From positions 1 through 57,803 of the forward strand of contig JAOPUX010000004.1 in NCBI GenBank assembly GCA_025963285.1: a stretch of DNA of 57,803 nt, given 5' to 3'. Below the pieces are notes generated by a model, which had not been told where the DNA came from, ran no database searches, and worked only from the letters and a program-made list of their open reading frames with translations. The translations under genes and the position numbers were made by a program. Of the stretch, positions 1 through 8,577 are shown one piece after another. The stretch comes from Jatrophihabitans sp. GTDB lineage: Bacteria; Actinomycetota; Actinomycetes; Mycobacteriales; Jatrophihabitantaceae. Each line of letters starts with the position of its first letter. Positions within the stretch are counted from its first letter, which is position 1.

Positions 1-370
1 AGCGGTGGCGAAGCTCCAGCACGGTGCTGCGGGCCGGTTCCTCGAGACTGTCCAGCTCACGGCTGCCGACGAACGCCTCGTCCCGGTGCGCGGTGTGGAA
101 GCGGCCGTGCGCCTCGACCATCCGTCGCAGCCGTAGCACCGGGTCGGTGGTAGAGCTGCGGGCGGTCTCCTGACCGGCCAGCAGATCCGTCATGGTGCGG
201 GCCATGATCTCGGCAAGCACGTCCTGCTTGGAGCTGAGGTACCGGTACAGGCTCGGCCCACGGATGCCGAGCGCGGCACCGATGTCGGCCATCGTCGTCG
301 CGCGGTAGCCACGCTCGGCGAAGAGCGCGAGAGCAGCCGCCCGTACGGCCTCGGCATCCACGGCGGTCAC
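1..370 (-). CDS. TetR/AcrR-family transcriptional regulator (C-terminus cut by window edge)
   Basis: Only the first 123 codons are inside the window. The N-terminus reads as a typical TetR DNA-binding domain: ALALFAERGYRATTMADIG followed by the recognition helix region GIRGPSLYRYLSSKQDVL (about residues 13-52). The GTG start at 370 is chosen because the next upstream GTG (372) runs straight into a stop. The ligand-binding half is missing, so no inducer can be proposed. It is transcribed away from the acyl-CoA dehydrogenase gene that begins at 509, and the intervening 138 bases contain an 18-bp inverted repeat (443-460). By the usual TetR arrangement it is inferred to repress the divergent acyl-CoA dehydrogenase/phosphotransferase pair. 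Confidence 0.9.
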   Translation of the reverse strand, partial: MTAVDAEAVRAAALALFAERGYRATTMADIGAALGIRGPSLYRYLSSKQDVLAEIMARTMTDLLAGQETARSSTTDPVLRLRRMVEAHGRFHTAHRDEAFVGSRELDSLEEPARSTVLELRHR

Positions 371-442
371 ACGCCCAGCCTAGCGGCCTTTAGCGGCCAA
401 TATGCCTACGAATCAGCCCATGGAGGCCTCCTTGCCATCGCA

Positions 443-460
443 GGCTAATGACCATTAGCC
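443..460. promoter_or_regulatory. Inverted repeat, candidate TetR operator
   Basis: Perfect 8-bp arms GGCTAATG and CATTAGCC separated by AC form an 18-bp near-palindrome of the size TetR-family dimers bind. It lies midway between the divergent TetR gene (start 370) and the acyl-CoA dehydrogenase start (509). A direct repeat of TAGCGGCC (381-388 and 391-398) lies closer to the regulator start. Operator function is inferred from position and symmetry. Confidence 0.55.
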
Positions 461-508
461 TGAGTGCATCGTGCCCGACCTCGCGGCACACCAGCTCTGG
501 AGCGCATC

Positions 509-1693
509 GTGGCCTTCGACTTCTCCCTCTCCGCCCGCGTCGAGCAGTGGCGCGACACCATCGCCGACTTCGTCGCCACCACCGTGATCCCGCGGGAGCA
601 GGATGCCTTCACCCACGGCGTCAACGACACGCTCCGCGTCGAGCTGCAGCAGGCGGCCAAGGCCGCCGGCATCTGGGCGCCGCAGGCCTCCGCCGAGCTG
701 GGCGGGGGCGGCTTCCGCCTCGACGAGGCCGGGGTTCTGCTCGAGCAGGCCGGCCACTCGCTGCTCGGTCCGCTGGCCCTCAACTGCGCGGCGCCGGACG
801 AGGGCAACATCCACATGCTCACCGTGATCGCCACCGCCGAGCAGCGGGCACGCTACCTGCAGCCGCTCGTCAATGGTGACGTCCGCTCGTGCTTCGCGAT
901 GACCGAGCCAGCACCCGGGGCCGGCTCCGACCCGTCCGCCCTGCAGACCACAGCCACCAAGGTCGCCGGCGGCTGGCGGATCGACGGCCGCAAGCACCTG
1001 ATCACCGGCGCGGAGGGGGCGGCCTTCTCGATCGTGATGGCCAAGGACTCCGAGACCGGCAAGGCGACGATGCTGCTCGTCGACACCGACAACCCCGGGA
1101 TGACGCTCACCGGCCACGCCCGCACCATCGACACCACCATGGTCGGCGGGCACTGCCAGCTCACCTTCGACAACGTCTTCGTGCCCGACGAGGCGGTGCT
1201 CGGCGAACCCGGCGAGGGGTTCCGCTACGCCCAGGTGCGCCTGGCCCCGGCCCGGCTGACGCACTGCATGCGCTGGCTCGGTGCCGCCCAGCGCGCCCAC
1301 GACATCGCCGTGGAGCGCGCCGTCGGCCGGCACATCTTCGGCAGCGTGCTGGCCGACCACGGCATGGCCCAGCAGCTGATCGCCGACAACGAGATCGAGC
1401 TCGCCGCGGCGCGCGCGCTGCTGCGGGAGTCGAGCTGGGCACTGGCCGAGGGCGACAAGGGCTCGGAGTCCTCGTCGCGCACCAAGGTCTTCGTCAGCGA
1501 GGTCACCGGACGCGTCGTCGACCGCAGCGTCCAGCTCTGCGGCGGTCTCGGAACCAGCGAGGAGCTCGTGGTGGGACGCATCTACGCCGACATCCGCGCC
1601 TTCCGCATCTACGACGGCTCCTCGGAGACGCACCGCATGTCGATCGCCAAGCGGGCCGCCCGCCGGGCCACCGCCCGGGCCGACCGCGCGTGA
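509..1693 (+). CDS. Acyl-CoA dehydrogenase family protein (ACAD10/11-like)
   Basis: 394-residue FAD-dependent acyl-CoA dehydrogenase-fold protein. The FAD/substrate segment CFAMTEPAPGAGSDP, the mid-domain GGWRIDGRKHLITGA and the C-terminal FRIYDGSSETHRMSIAKR are recognisable; the last is closer to the ACAD10/ACAD11 branch than to classical fatty acyl-CoA dehydrogenases. I use GTG 509, which has a GGAG 7 bases upstream; an in-frame GTG at 464 would start only 4 bases after the palindrome at 443-460. The stop overlaps the next gene by GTGA, so the two are almost certainly co-translated. Pairing with an APH-type phosphotransferase is the hallmark of ACAD10/11 and bacterial LvaA/LvaC systems. The substrate is not predictable. 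Confidence 0.9.
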   Translation: MAFDFSLSARVEQWRDTIADFVATTVIPREQDAFTHGVNDTLRVELQQAAKAAGIWAPQASAELGGGGFRLDEAGVLLEQAGHSLLGPLALNCAAPDEGNIHMLTVIATAEQRARYLQPLVNGDVRSCFAMTEPAPGAGSDPSALQTTATKVAGGWRIDGRKHLITGAEGAAFSIVMAKDSETGKATMLLVDTDNPGMTLTGHARTIDTTMVGGHCQLTFDNVFVPDEAVLGEPGEGFRYAQVRLAPARLTHCMRWLGAAQRAHDIAVERAVGRHIFGSVLADHGMAQQLIADNEIELAAARALLRESSWALAEGDKGSESSSRTKVFVSEVTGRVVDRSVQLCGGLGTSEELVVGRIYADIRAFRIYDGSSETHRMSIAKRAARRATARADRA

Positions 1694-2739
1694 GCCCCTC
1701 GGATTCGACGTCGGACCTGCCCGGCCTGCCCAGCGGGCCCGTGCAGCGCTGGCTCCGCGATGCCCTTCCGGAGACCGATCTCGACGGGTGGGACGCGTCG
1801 ATCATCTCCGGCGGCCTCTCCAACATCACCTACCGGGTCGCGGTGGCCGACGGCCGCTACATCCTGCGCCGCCCGCCGCTGGGCCATGTACTGCCGCGCG
1901 CCCACGACATGGCCCGCGAGTACCGCATCCTCGACGCCCTCTGGCCCACCCCGGTGCCGGTGCCGGAGCCGATCGCGCTCTGCACCGACGTCGAGGTCGC
2001 CGGGGCGCCGTTCTACCTGATGCGCGAGGTGGCGGGCGAGATCCTCCGCACCCCCGAACAGGTCGCAGCACTCTCCGTGCAGCAGCGCCGCGGCGTCGGC
2101 GAGGCGCTGATCCAGGCACTCGCCGACCTGCACGCCGTCGATCCCGACGAGGTGGGGCTGGGCGACTACGGCCGGCGCGAGGCCTACGCCGCCCGCCAGC
2201 TGCGCACCTGGCGCGGCCAGTGGGAGCGCTCCCGCACCCGGGAGCTGCCGGACATGGAGCGACTGCTGGCCATCCTCGACGATCGCGTGCCGCCCGATAC
2301 CGAGTCCCGGATCGCCCACGGCGACTACCGCCTCGACAACACCATCGTCAGCCTCGACGGCGACCCCTCCGTCGAGGCGATCCTCGACTGGGAGCTCTCC
2401 ACCCTCGGCGAGCCCCTCGGCGACCTCGGCCTCATGCTCACCTACTGGCACGACCTCGGCGACGACGAGCGCGCCCAGATCCCCGTCGCCGCCGGTGTCA
2501 CCGCCCACGAGGGCTTCCCGACCGGGGCCGAGGTGGCGCAGCGCTACGCGGAGCTGACCGGGCGCTCCCTCGACCACCTGGACTTCTACACCGCGCTGGG
2601 CACCATGAAGCTGGCCGTCATCCTCGAGGGCGTCCACTCCCGCTACCTGTCGGGGCTGAGCGTCAGCGACGGCTACGAGGGCGTCGGTGCCGCCGTGCCG
2701 CTGCTCGTCGCCCGCGGGCTGCAGCTCGTCGGCAGGTAG
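1690..2739 (+). CDS. APH-type phosphotransferase (kinase-like) paired with acyl-CoA dehydrogenase
   Basis: 349-residue member of the aminoglycoside phosphotransferase/choline kinase fold. The catalytic loop is visible as IAHGDYRLDNTIV (HGDxxxxN) and the metal-binding motif as AILDWELSTLGEPLGDLG (usual IDWE). The N-terminal nucleotide lobe has SGGLSNITYRV and YILRRPP. The GTG start overlaps the dehydrogenase stop (GTGA). Family members next to or fused with acyl-CoA dehydrogenases (ACAD10/11, LvaA of levulinate catabolism) phosphorylate the 4-hydroxyl of hydroxyacyl-CoAs before elimination. That role is inferred here; antibiotic resistance is unlikely given the context. Its 3' end converges on the PAC2 gene 33 bases away. 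Confidence 0.88.
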   Translation: MSPSDSTSDLPGLPSGPVQRWLRDALPETDLDGWDASIISGGLSNITYRVAVADGRYILRRPPLGHVLPRAHDMAREYRILDALWPTPVPVPEPIALCTDVEVAGAPFYLMREVAGEILRTPEQVAALSVQQRRGVGEALIQALADLHAVDPDEVGLGDYGRREAYAARQLRTWRGQWERSRTRELPDMERLLAILDDRVPPDTESRIAHGDYRLDNTIVSLDGDPSVEAILDWELSTLGEPLGDLGLMLTYWHDLGDDERAQIPVAAGVTAHEGFPTGAEVAQRYAELTGRSLDHLDFYTALGTMKLAVILEGVHSRYLSGLSVSDGYEGVGAAVPLLVARGLQLVGR

Positions 2740-2772
2740 CCCGACTCAGCGGCCGAACTCAGGTATCCGGCC

Positions 2773-3687
2773 TCAGAGGCCGGTGCCCCCCTCGGGACGG
2801 TCGGAGAGGTACTTCTCGAACTCGGCACCGATCTCGTCGGCGGTGGGCAGCTCGGCGCCGTCGGTGAGCAGGCCGCCGCCCCGGGTGCTGGCCAGCTCGT
2901 CGTACTGCACCTCGAGCTGGCGCACCAGCGCGGTGACCTCGTCGTTGTCGACGATCTGGCGATCCACGTCCTCGCGGACCACCTCCGCCGCGCGGGCGAG
3001 GGCGTCGACCGGCAGGGAGAGCTCGCCCGCGGCGATCACGGAGTTCAGCAGGGTATGGGCGGCGTCGGGGTAGTCGAGGTTCGCGAGGTAGTGCGGAACG
3101 GCCACCGCGAAGCCGCACGCCGGCGTTCCCGCCTCGCCGAGCCGGTACTCCAGCAGGCTGCCGATGCTGGCCGGCACCTGGACCGTCGGTAGCCACTTCG
3201 GGTAGTCCGCGACGAGCTCGGCAGGCGTGCCGTGGGCGATGACGGTCGAGGGCCGGGTGTGCGGCACGGCCATCGGGATCGAGGTCAGCCCGATGACGAG
3301 CCGCACGTCGAAGTCGGCGACGACGGCCTGCACCGCCGCGATGAAGCGCTCCCACTGGATGTCCGGCTCCGCGCCGTGCAGCAGCAGGAACGGCACGCCG
3401 TCGAGGTCGTGCACCAGGTGGATCGAGAGCTCTGGCGGGGCGTAGCCGGACCAGTGGTCGGTGGTGAAGGTCAGCTCCGGCCGCCGCGCCCGGTAGTCGC
3501 AGAGCTGGTCCACGTCGAAGCTCACGACCAGCTGCGAGTCCAAGGCGTTGAGCAGGTGCTCGCGGGCCAGCCGCCGGCCGTTGCCGGCGTCCACGAACCC
3601 GTCGAGGGCCTCGACCAGCACCGGCCGCTCCAGGCCGAGATCGGCAGGCTGGAGCAGCGTGGTGAACAAACCGGTTGGATCCTGCAC
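2773..3687 (-). CDS. PAC2 family protein
   Basis: 304 residues, the usual length of actinobacterial PAC2 (proteasome assembly chaperone 2-like) proteins. Recognisable stretches include PVLVEALDGFVDAGN near the N-terminus, VSFDVDQLCDYRARRP, a central GLTSIPMAVPHTRP and the C-terminal EFEKYLSDRPEGG tail. The GTG start follows GAAGGGAC at good spacing. The fold is that of eukaryotic and archaeal proteasome chaperones; in actinobacteria the function is undefined, though a link to the bacterial proteasome has been suggested by homology. Downstream of hrpB on the same strand with 76 bases between them. Confidence 0.85.
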   Translation of the reverse strand: MQDPTGLFTTLLQPADLGLERPVLVEALDGFVDAGNGRRLAREHLLNALDSQLVVSFDVDQLCDYRARRPELTFTTDHWSGYAPPELSIHLVHDLDGVPFLLLHGAEPDIQWERFIAAVQAVVADFDVRLVIGLTSIPMAVPHTRPSTVIAHGTPAELVADYPKWLPTVQVPASIGSLLEYRLGEAGTPACGFAVAVPHYLANLDYPDAAHTLLNSVIAAGELSLPVDALARAAEVVREDVDRQIVDNDEVTALVRQLEVQYDELASTRGGGLLTDGAELPTADEIGAEFEKYLSDRPEGGTGL

Positions 3688-3763
3688 CAGTGTCCCTTCG
3701 TCTCGTTACCCACAGTCTTTCACCCGCGCCAAGAAGCCGCCGACCGCTGCAGCCGAGGAGCGA

Positions 3764-6244
3764 TCAGCCGCGCCGCCGCGTCCGCGCCGTAGCCGTGGCG
3801 GTGAACGGGTCCTCGGGCCAGGGGTGCTTGGGGTAGCGCGCCCGCAGTTCGCCCCGGACCTGCGGGTAGCCGTGCCGCCAGAACGACTCCAGATCGGCGG
3901 TGATGGCCACCGGGCGGCCGGCCGGTGAGAGCAGGTGCAGCACCACCGGCACGCGTCCGTCTGCGAGCACCGGCGTCTGCGTCCAGCCGAAGAGCTCCTG
4001 CAGCTTCACCGCCACCACCGGGGGCTCGGCACCGTCGTAGCCGACCCGCACCCGGGAGCCGGAGGGCACCTGCAGCCGCTCGGGCGCGAGCTCGTCCAAC
4101 CGGGTCGCGGCCGGCCACGGCAGCAGCCTGCGCAACCCGGCGACCACATCGATCCGGCGCAGCTCGGCACCGCGCCGTACCGCGCTGAGGTCCAGCCACT
4201 CGTCGAGCCGCGCGAGCAGCGCGGCGTCGCTGACGTCGGGCCACGGCTCGCCGAGTGCCGCGTGCAGGAACCCGAGCCGGGCGCGCAGCTCGCGGGCGGC
4301 GTCCGGCCAGGTGAGTGCCGCCAGCCCCTGCACTCGCAGCCCGTCCCGCACGGCTACCTGCACGAGCAGCGGATCGGGGCGGCTCAGGGGGCCGCTAGCG
4401 AGCTCGATGGCTCCCAGGCGCTGGACCCGTCGCGCGAGGATGGCGCCGTCGCGCCACTCGATCTCGTCGGCGGTGCTGAGCAGCTCCTCGCCCACCGTCC
4501 GGGCCGTCGCCTCGTCGATCGGCGCGGCGGCCCGCACCCGGGCATCGGCCTGCCCGGGCTGACGATCCGCGACGGCGACCGCCAGCCACTGGGTGCCGCG
4601 CAGCGGTGAGGACTCCGCCAGCTGCGCGCCGGTGCCGCCCGTCATCCGGTAGGTGTCGGAGTCGGCACTGCGGGCCCGCGCGATCCGGTCCGGGTAGGCC
4701 AGCCCGACCACCGTCCCCACCGCCAGATCGTCAGGGACCGCGGTGCGGGCCGGGCCGCCGCTGCCGAGGCGGCGGACCTCCTGCCGCCACCGACGGGCCG
4801 CGTCGCGATCGTGGCGTAGCTCCCGGTAGCGGGCGGCCAGGTCGTCACCGCGACCGGTGAGCGACTCGTCGGAGAGCAGCGCCACGACCTCGCGGGCGCG
4901 GTCGGCACCGACGAGTTCGGCCCCGTCGATGACGGCGCGGGCCAGCCGCGGGTGCGCCCCCACCGCCGCCATCCGCCGGCCCCGCTCGGTGATCCGTCCG
5001 TCCTCGTCGGTGGCCTCCAGGCGGCGCAGCAGCGCGGTGGCGGAGTCGAGCGCGGCACTCGGCGGCGGATCGAGCAGGGCCAGCCCAGCGCCACCCGGCG
5101 CACCCCACGCGGCGGTCGAGAGCGCGAAGCCGGCGAGGTCGGCCGTCGCGATTTCGGGCAGGGCGTGCGCGGCCAGGTACCCGTGCTCCTCGGCCGACCA
5201 GCAGCGGTAGACGTGCCCGGGCCCCTCGCGTCCCGCCCGGCCGGCCCGCTGCTCGGCCGACGACCTCGACACCTTCGTCGTGATCAGCGCCCCCAACCCG
5301 CGGGCCTGGTCGGTGCGCGGCTCGCGGGCCAGGCCGGCGTCGACGACCGTCCGCACCCCGGGCACCGTCAGCGAGCTCTCGGCCACGGCCGTGGTGACCA
5401 CGATGCGCCGCCTCGGCCCGGGCGTCAGGGCGAGATCCTGCTCGGCACGCGACTGCCGCCCGAAGAGCGGCCGCACGTCGGCGCCGACCCCGTCGAGGGC
5501 CCGACTGACGGCGCCGATCTCCCGCTCGCCCGGCACGAAGACGAGCAGGTCCCCCTCGGTCTCGGCCAAGGCACGCCGGGTCACCGCCGCCACGTGGGCG
5601 AGCAGCCGCGGGTCGACCCGCGACCCGGGCAGCAGCGGCAGGGGACGCGGTGGCGGTGCCCAGACGACCTGTACCGGGTGGCTGGCCGCGGTGGCGGTGA
5701 TCGCCGGTGCGTCGAGGGCACGGGTGAGCGCGGCGGTGTCCGGCGTCGCCGACATCGCCACCACCACCAGCTCGGGACGCAGCGTCTGGCGGACCTCGAC
5801 GCAGAAGGCCAGGAGCAGGTCGGCGTCCAGCTGCCGTTCGTGGCACTCGTCGATCACCACGGCGACGACTCCGGAGAGCTCGGGGTCGCGCTGGATGCGC
5901 TGCACCAGCAGGCCGGTCGTCACCACCTCGATCCGGCTGCGCTCACCGCCGACCCGCTCACCGCGCATGGCGTAGCCGACCCGGCCGCCCGGCTGCTCGC
6001 CCAGCAGCTGCGCCAGCCGGCCGGCCGCGGCACGCGTCGCGATCCGCCTCGGCTCGGCGACCAGGATCCGCCCCTCTAGCGCATCGGCGAGCGCCAGCGG
6101 CAGCAGCGACGTCTTACCCGAACCGGGCGGGGAGACGAGCACCGCGCTGCCGCCGCGGCGGACCGCCGAGATCAGCTCGGGCAGCGCCGAACGGACCGGG
6201 AGGTCGGCGCCCGGCACTTCGCGCGGTGGCAGCAACGACGGCAC
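3764..6244 (-). CDS. hrpB: ATP-dependent helicase HrpB
   Basis: 826-residue DEAH-type helicase. Walker A is SPPGSGKT (about residues 38-45), motif II is DECH (132-135), motif III SATPD, and motif VI falls in RSSAEQRAGRAGREGPG. After the two RecA lobes come the helicase-associated domain and the HrpB-specific C-terminal domain ending near HGYPQVRGELRARYPKHPWPEDP, which separates HrpB from HrpA. The GTG start at 6244 places the first helicase residues directly downstream. HrpB is widespread but its cellular RNA target is poorly defined. The two-component sensor gene ends 10 bases upstream on the same strand, so it may be cotranscribed with that system. Confidence 0.93.
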   Translation of the reverse strand: MPSLLPPREVPGADLPVRSALPELISAVRRGGSAVLVSPPGSGKTSLLPLALADALEGRILVAEPRRIATRAAAGRLAQLLGEQPGGRVGYAMRGERVGGERSRIEVVTTGLLVQRIQRDPELSGVVAVVIDECHERQLDADLLLAFCVEVRQTLRPELVVVAMSATPDTAALTRALDAPAITATAASHPVQVVWAPPPRPLPLLPGSRVDPRLLAHVAAVTRRALAETEGDLLVFVPGEREIGAVSRALDGVGADVRPLFGRQSRAEQDLALTPGPRRRIVVTTAVAESSLTVPGVRTVVDAGLAREPRTDQARGLGALITTKVSRSSAEQRAGRAGREGPGHVYRCWSAEEHGYLAAHALPEIATADLAGFALSTAAWGAPGGAGLALLDPPPSAALDSATALLRRLEATDEDGRITERGRRMAAVGAHPRLARAVIDGAELVGADRAREVVALLSDESLTGRGDDLAARYRELRHDRDAARRWRQEVRRLGSGGPARTAVPDDLAVGTVVGLAYPDRIARARSADSDTYRMTGGTGAQLAESSPLRGTQWLAVAVADRQPGQADARVRAAAPIDEATARTVGEELLSTADEIEWRDGAILARRVQRLGAIELASGPLSRPDPLLVQVAVRDGLRVQGLAALTWPDAARELRARLGFLHAALGEPWPDVSDAALLARLDEWLDLSAVRRGAELRRIDVVAGLRRLLPWPAATRLDELAPERLQVPSGSRVRVGYDGAEPPVVAVKLQELFGWTQTPVLADGRVPVVLHLLSPAGRPVAITADLESFWRHGYPQVRGELRARYPKHPWPEDPFTATATARTRRRG

Positions 6245-6254
6245 CGGCGTGACG

Positions 6255-7703
6255 CTAGTCGCTGCCGTCCGCGGTCAACGTCGGTGCCGAGAAGTGCACG
6301 GTGAAGCAGGTCGGTGCCGTGTGGGACACCACCAGGGTGGCGTGGTGCAGCCGGAGGTTCTCGCGGGCGATGGCCAGCCCCAGCCCGGTGCCTCCGCTGC
6401 GTGCCGGATCGCCCCGGGTGAAGCGGCCGAAGATCGACTCCTGCCGGTCCTGCGGGATGCCCGGCCCCTGATCGATGATGTGCAGCCGCACCCCGTCACC
6501 CGCGCCGGAGTCGATCTCGACGGTGACCGGGGGCACCCCATGCCGGATCGCGTTGTTGATCAGGTTGCGGACCACGGCGTGCATGCGGCGCGGGTCGACG
6601 AGACAGAGCGCCGTGCCGGTGATCGGGATCTCGACGTCCGGGGCGACATCGCGGGCCGCGTCGCGGACGAGTGCGGCGAGATCGACCAGCTCCATACTCA
6701 GATCGGCCTCACCGGCGTCGAAGCGGGAGATCTCGAGCAGGTCGTCGACGAGCCGGGCGAGCCTGCGCGTCTGGTCGGCCAGCAATTCGGCCGAGCGATG
6801 CCGATCGGCGGGCGAGGCCGCATCGAGAGCGGTCAGCGTCGCGACCATCGTCGAGAGCGGGGTGCGCAGCTCGTGCGACACGTCGGCCACGAACCGGCGC
6901 TGGGTGTCCTGGCTGGCGTGCAGCTCGTCGAGGGTGGTGCCGAGTCGCTGGGCCATCACGTTGAAGGCCTCGCCGAGCTGGCCGAGCTCCTCGCTGCCCT
7001 TCGTGGGGGCGCGAGCCGTGAGGTCGCCCTCACCGAACTGGCGGGTCGCCGCCGCGATCCGCTTCAGCGGGCGGCGCACGGAGAAGGCGATGACCAGGCC
7101 GGCGAGGATCGCGAGGGCGACGCCCGCGGCGACGACGATGGAGATGCGCTGCCAAAGCTCGTTGTCGTTGGGGATGGCGGCCCCGTAGTACCCGGACGCC
7201 CCGAGCAGCATGAGGTGCCCGTCTCCGGCGGTCTTCGCGAGTGGAGTCACCGCGATCCAGGGGATGCCGCCGTCACCGCCGATCTGGACCAGCTGGGCGC
7301 CACCGACGAGCCCGGTGTGCAGCAGGGCGGTGCTCTTCGCCGCTGGGGGGATGGCAAGCCAGCACGGTTGGTAGGGGCATGCCTCCGACGGATGAAGGGG
7401 GTCGAAGACGGTGAGGAACGTCAGCTTGAGGTCGTGCTGCAGGTACTGCGTCAGCCCATCGGGCGTCGCGGACTTCGGGTGACGAGCGGCGTACTGGCTC
7501 ACCGCCTGCCTCAGCTGCACCTCGACCTGGCCGATGTCGCTGGCGTGCTGGTAGTCCTTGCTGCCGTCGGCGCTTCGGAAGGCATTGGCATCGGAGCGCA
7601 CCACGCCGTAGGCGACGACGGCGATCGCGACCGAGGTGGCCAGTACCACGAACGACACGGTGAAGACGATGACGCTGCGCAGCCCGCGCCGCGGCCGCCT
7701 CAC
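6255..7703 (-). CDS. Sensor histidine kinase (AfsQ2/CseC-like)
   Basis: 482-residue membrane kinase. Transmembrane helix 1 is about residues 11-34, an extracytoplasmic sensor covers about 36-185, and helix 2 is about 187-208. A HAMP linker follows (RRPLKRIAAATRQFGEGDL), then HisKA with FVADVSHELRTPLS (phospho-accepting His277) and the ATPase domain with N box NLINNAIRHG, DQGPGIPQ and GGTGLGLAIA. The GTG start overlaps the response regulator stop (GTGA). The sensor carries a Cys pair in CPYQPC (109 and 114), which could form a disulfide. Sequence and partner suggest the AfsQ2/CseC type of envelope- or nutrient-responsive kinase; the signal is unknown. Confidence 0.92.
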   Translation of the reverse strand: MRRPRRGLRSVIVFTVSFVVLATSVAIAVVAYGVVRSDANAFRSADGSKDYQHASDIGQVEVQLRQAVSQYAARHPKSATPDGLTQYLQHDLKLTFLTVFDPLHPSEACPYQPCWLAIPPAAKSTALLHTGLVGGAQLVQIGGDGGIPWIAVTPLAKTAGDGHLMLLGASGYYGAAIPNDNELWQRISIVVAAGVALAILAGLVIAFSVRRPLKRIAAATRQFGEGDLTARAPTKGSEELGQLGEAFNVMAQRLGTTLDELHASQDTQRRFVADVSHELRTPLSTMVATLTALDAASPADRHRSAELLADQTRRLARLVDDLLEISRFDAGEADLSMELVDLAALVRDAARDVAPDVEIPITGTALCLVDPRRMHAVVRNLINNAIRHGVPPVTVEIDSGAGDGVRLHIIDQGPGIPQDRQESIFGRFTRGDPARSGGTGLGLAIARENLRLHHATLVVSHTAPTCFTVHFSAPTLTADGSD

Positions 7704-8389
7704 GGGATGTCCAGCCGATAGCCGACGCCGCGCACGGTGTGGATGAGGGTGGGGCGGGCCGGCTCGGTCTCGATCTTGGCCCGCAGCCGCTGCACCGCCG
7801 CGTCGACGAGCCGGGTGTCGCCGGCGTAGCCGTAGTCCCAGACCCGTTCGAGCAGACTGCGGCGGGTCATCACCTGCCCGCGGTGGTGGACGAGTTCGAT
7901 CAGCAGCCGGAGCTCGGTGGGTGTCAGGTGGATGGGGGCGCCGTCGCGGTAGACCGACATCGCCGCCACGTCCAGCACCACGTCTGGGCCGATCGGCATC
8001 CGGGACGGATCGCTGGCCGCCGGTGCCGTGCGCCGCAGCACCGTCTTGATGCGGGCGTCCATCACGCGGGGTTCGGCCGGCTTGATGACGTAGTCGTCGG
8101 CGCCGCACTCCAGCCCGACGACGATGTCGATCGGGTCGCTGCGGGCGGTCAGCAGGATCACGGGCAGGCTGAGCGAGACGCTGACCCGGCGGCACAGCTC
8201 GAAGCCGTCCATCCCGGGCAGCATCACGTCGACGATGGCCAGATCGAAGGACGACGAGCGCTCCGTCAGCGTGACCAGGGCATCCTCGGCGCTCGGCTCG
8301 GCACGTACCTCGTGACCGAGCGCGGTCAGCGCCATGGTCAGCGACTCCGCGATCGGACGATCGTCCTCCACCAGCAGTAGCCGGGCCAT
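7700..8389 (-). CDS. OmpR-family response regulator (AfsQ1/CseB-like)
   Basis: 229 residues with a receiver domain (VEDD at 7-10, phospho-acceptor Asp54 in DVMLPG, Thr81, Lys103 in DDYVIKP) and a winged-helix DNA-binding domain ending HTVRGVGYRLDIP. The stretches LTARSDPIDIVVGLECGADD and RLVDAAVQRLRAKIE closely resemble my recollection of Streptomyces AfsQ1, a regulator of antibiotic production and development; orthology is not proved. ATG 8389 is preferred over the ATG at 8434 because it has a purine-rich ribosome site (GAGAGG) just upstream. It is translated first, with the kinase 4 bp overlapping, and is divergent from the GT87 gene. Confidence 0.9.
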   Translation of the reverse strand: MARLLLVEDDRPIAESLTMALTALGHEVRAEPSAEDALVTLTERSSSFDLAIVDVMLPGMDGFELCRRVSVSLSLPVILLTARSDPIDIVVGLECGADDYVIKPAEPRVMDARIKTVLRRTAPAASDPSRMPIGPDVVLDVAAMSVYRDGAPIHLTPTELRLLIELVHHRGQVMTRRSLLERVWDYGYAGDTRLVDAAVQRLRAKIETEPARPTLIHTVRGVGYRLDIP

Positions 8390-8577
8390 CCAGGACCTCT
8401 CTGTCGCGCTCCGGCTACCGACCTGCCGCATCACCCATCGTGCCCCCGCAGCTACACCGAAGTGTCACGAGGTGGAGACAAGATCGTGACACTGGCCGGC
8501 ACCGGCTGTGCGGAACTGTCGACATCCCGGGACAGAACGCGCGCAGCACCACGATCCGGCGCACGTTGGCTGGGCGC

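Noticed and set aside
1690-2739. Aminoglycoside resistance gene
   Set aside because: Although it has APH-type motifs, the sequence resembles acyl-CoA dehydrogenase-linked kinases and is coupled to such a gene.
2768-2784. Short palindrome CCGGCCTC-A-GAGGCCGG as terminator
   Set aside because: It lies over the stop region of PAC2 with a one-base loop, which cannot form a real hairpin of that length; only weak support for termination.
3232-3792. Plus-strand open frame opposite the PAC2 gene
   Set aside because: Composition is that of a shadow frame (charged, no motif, no ribosome site) and the minus-strand protein matches PAC2.
6249-7721. Plus-strand open frame opposite the sensor kinase
   Set aside because: It is an antisense reading of the kinase gene, which shows all kinase motifs.
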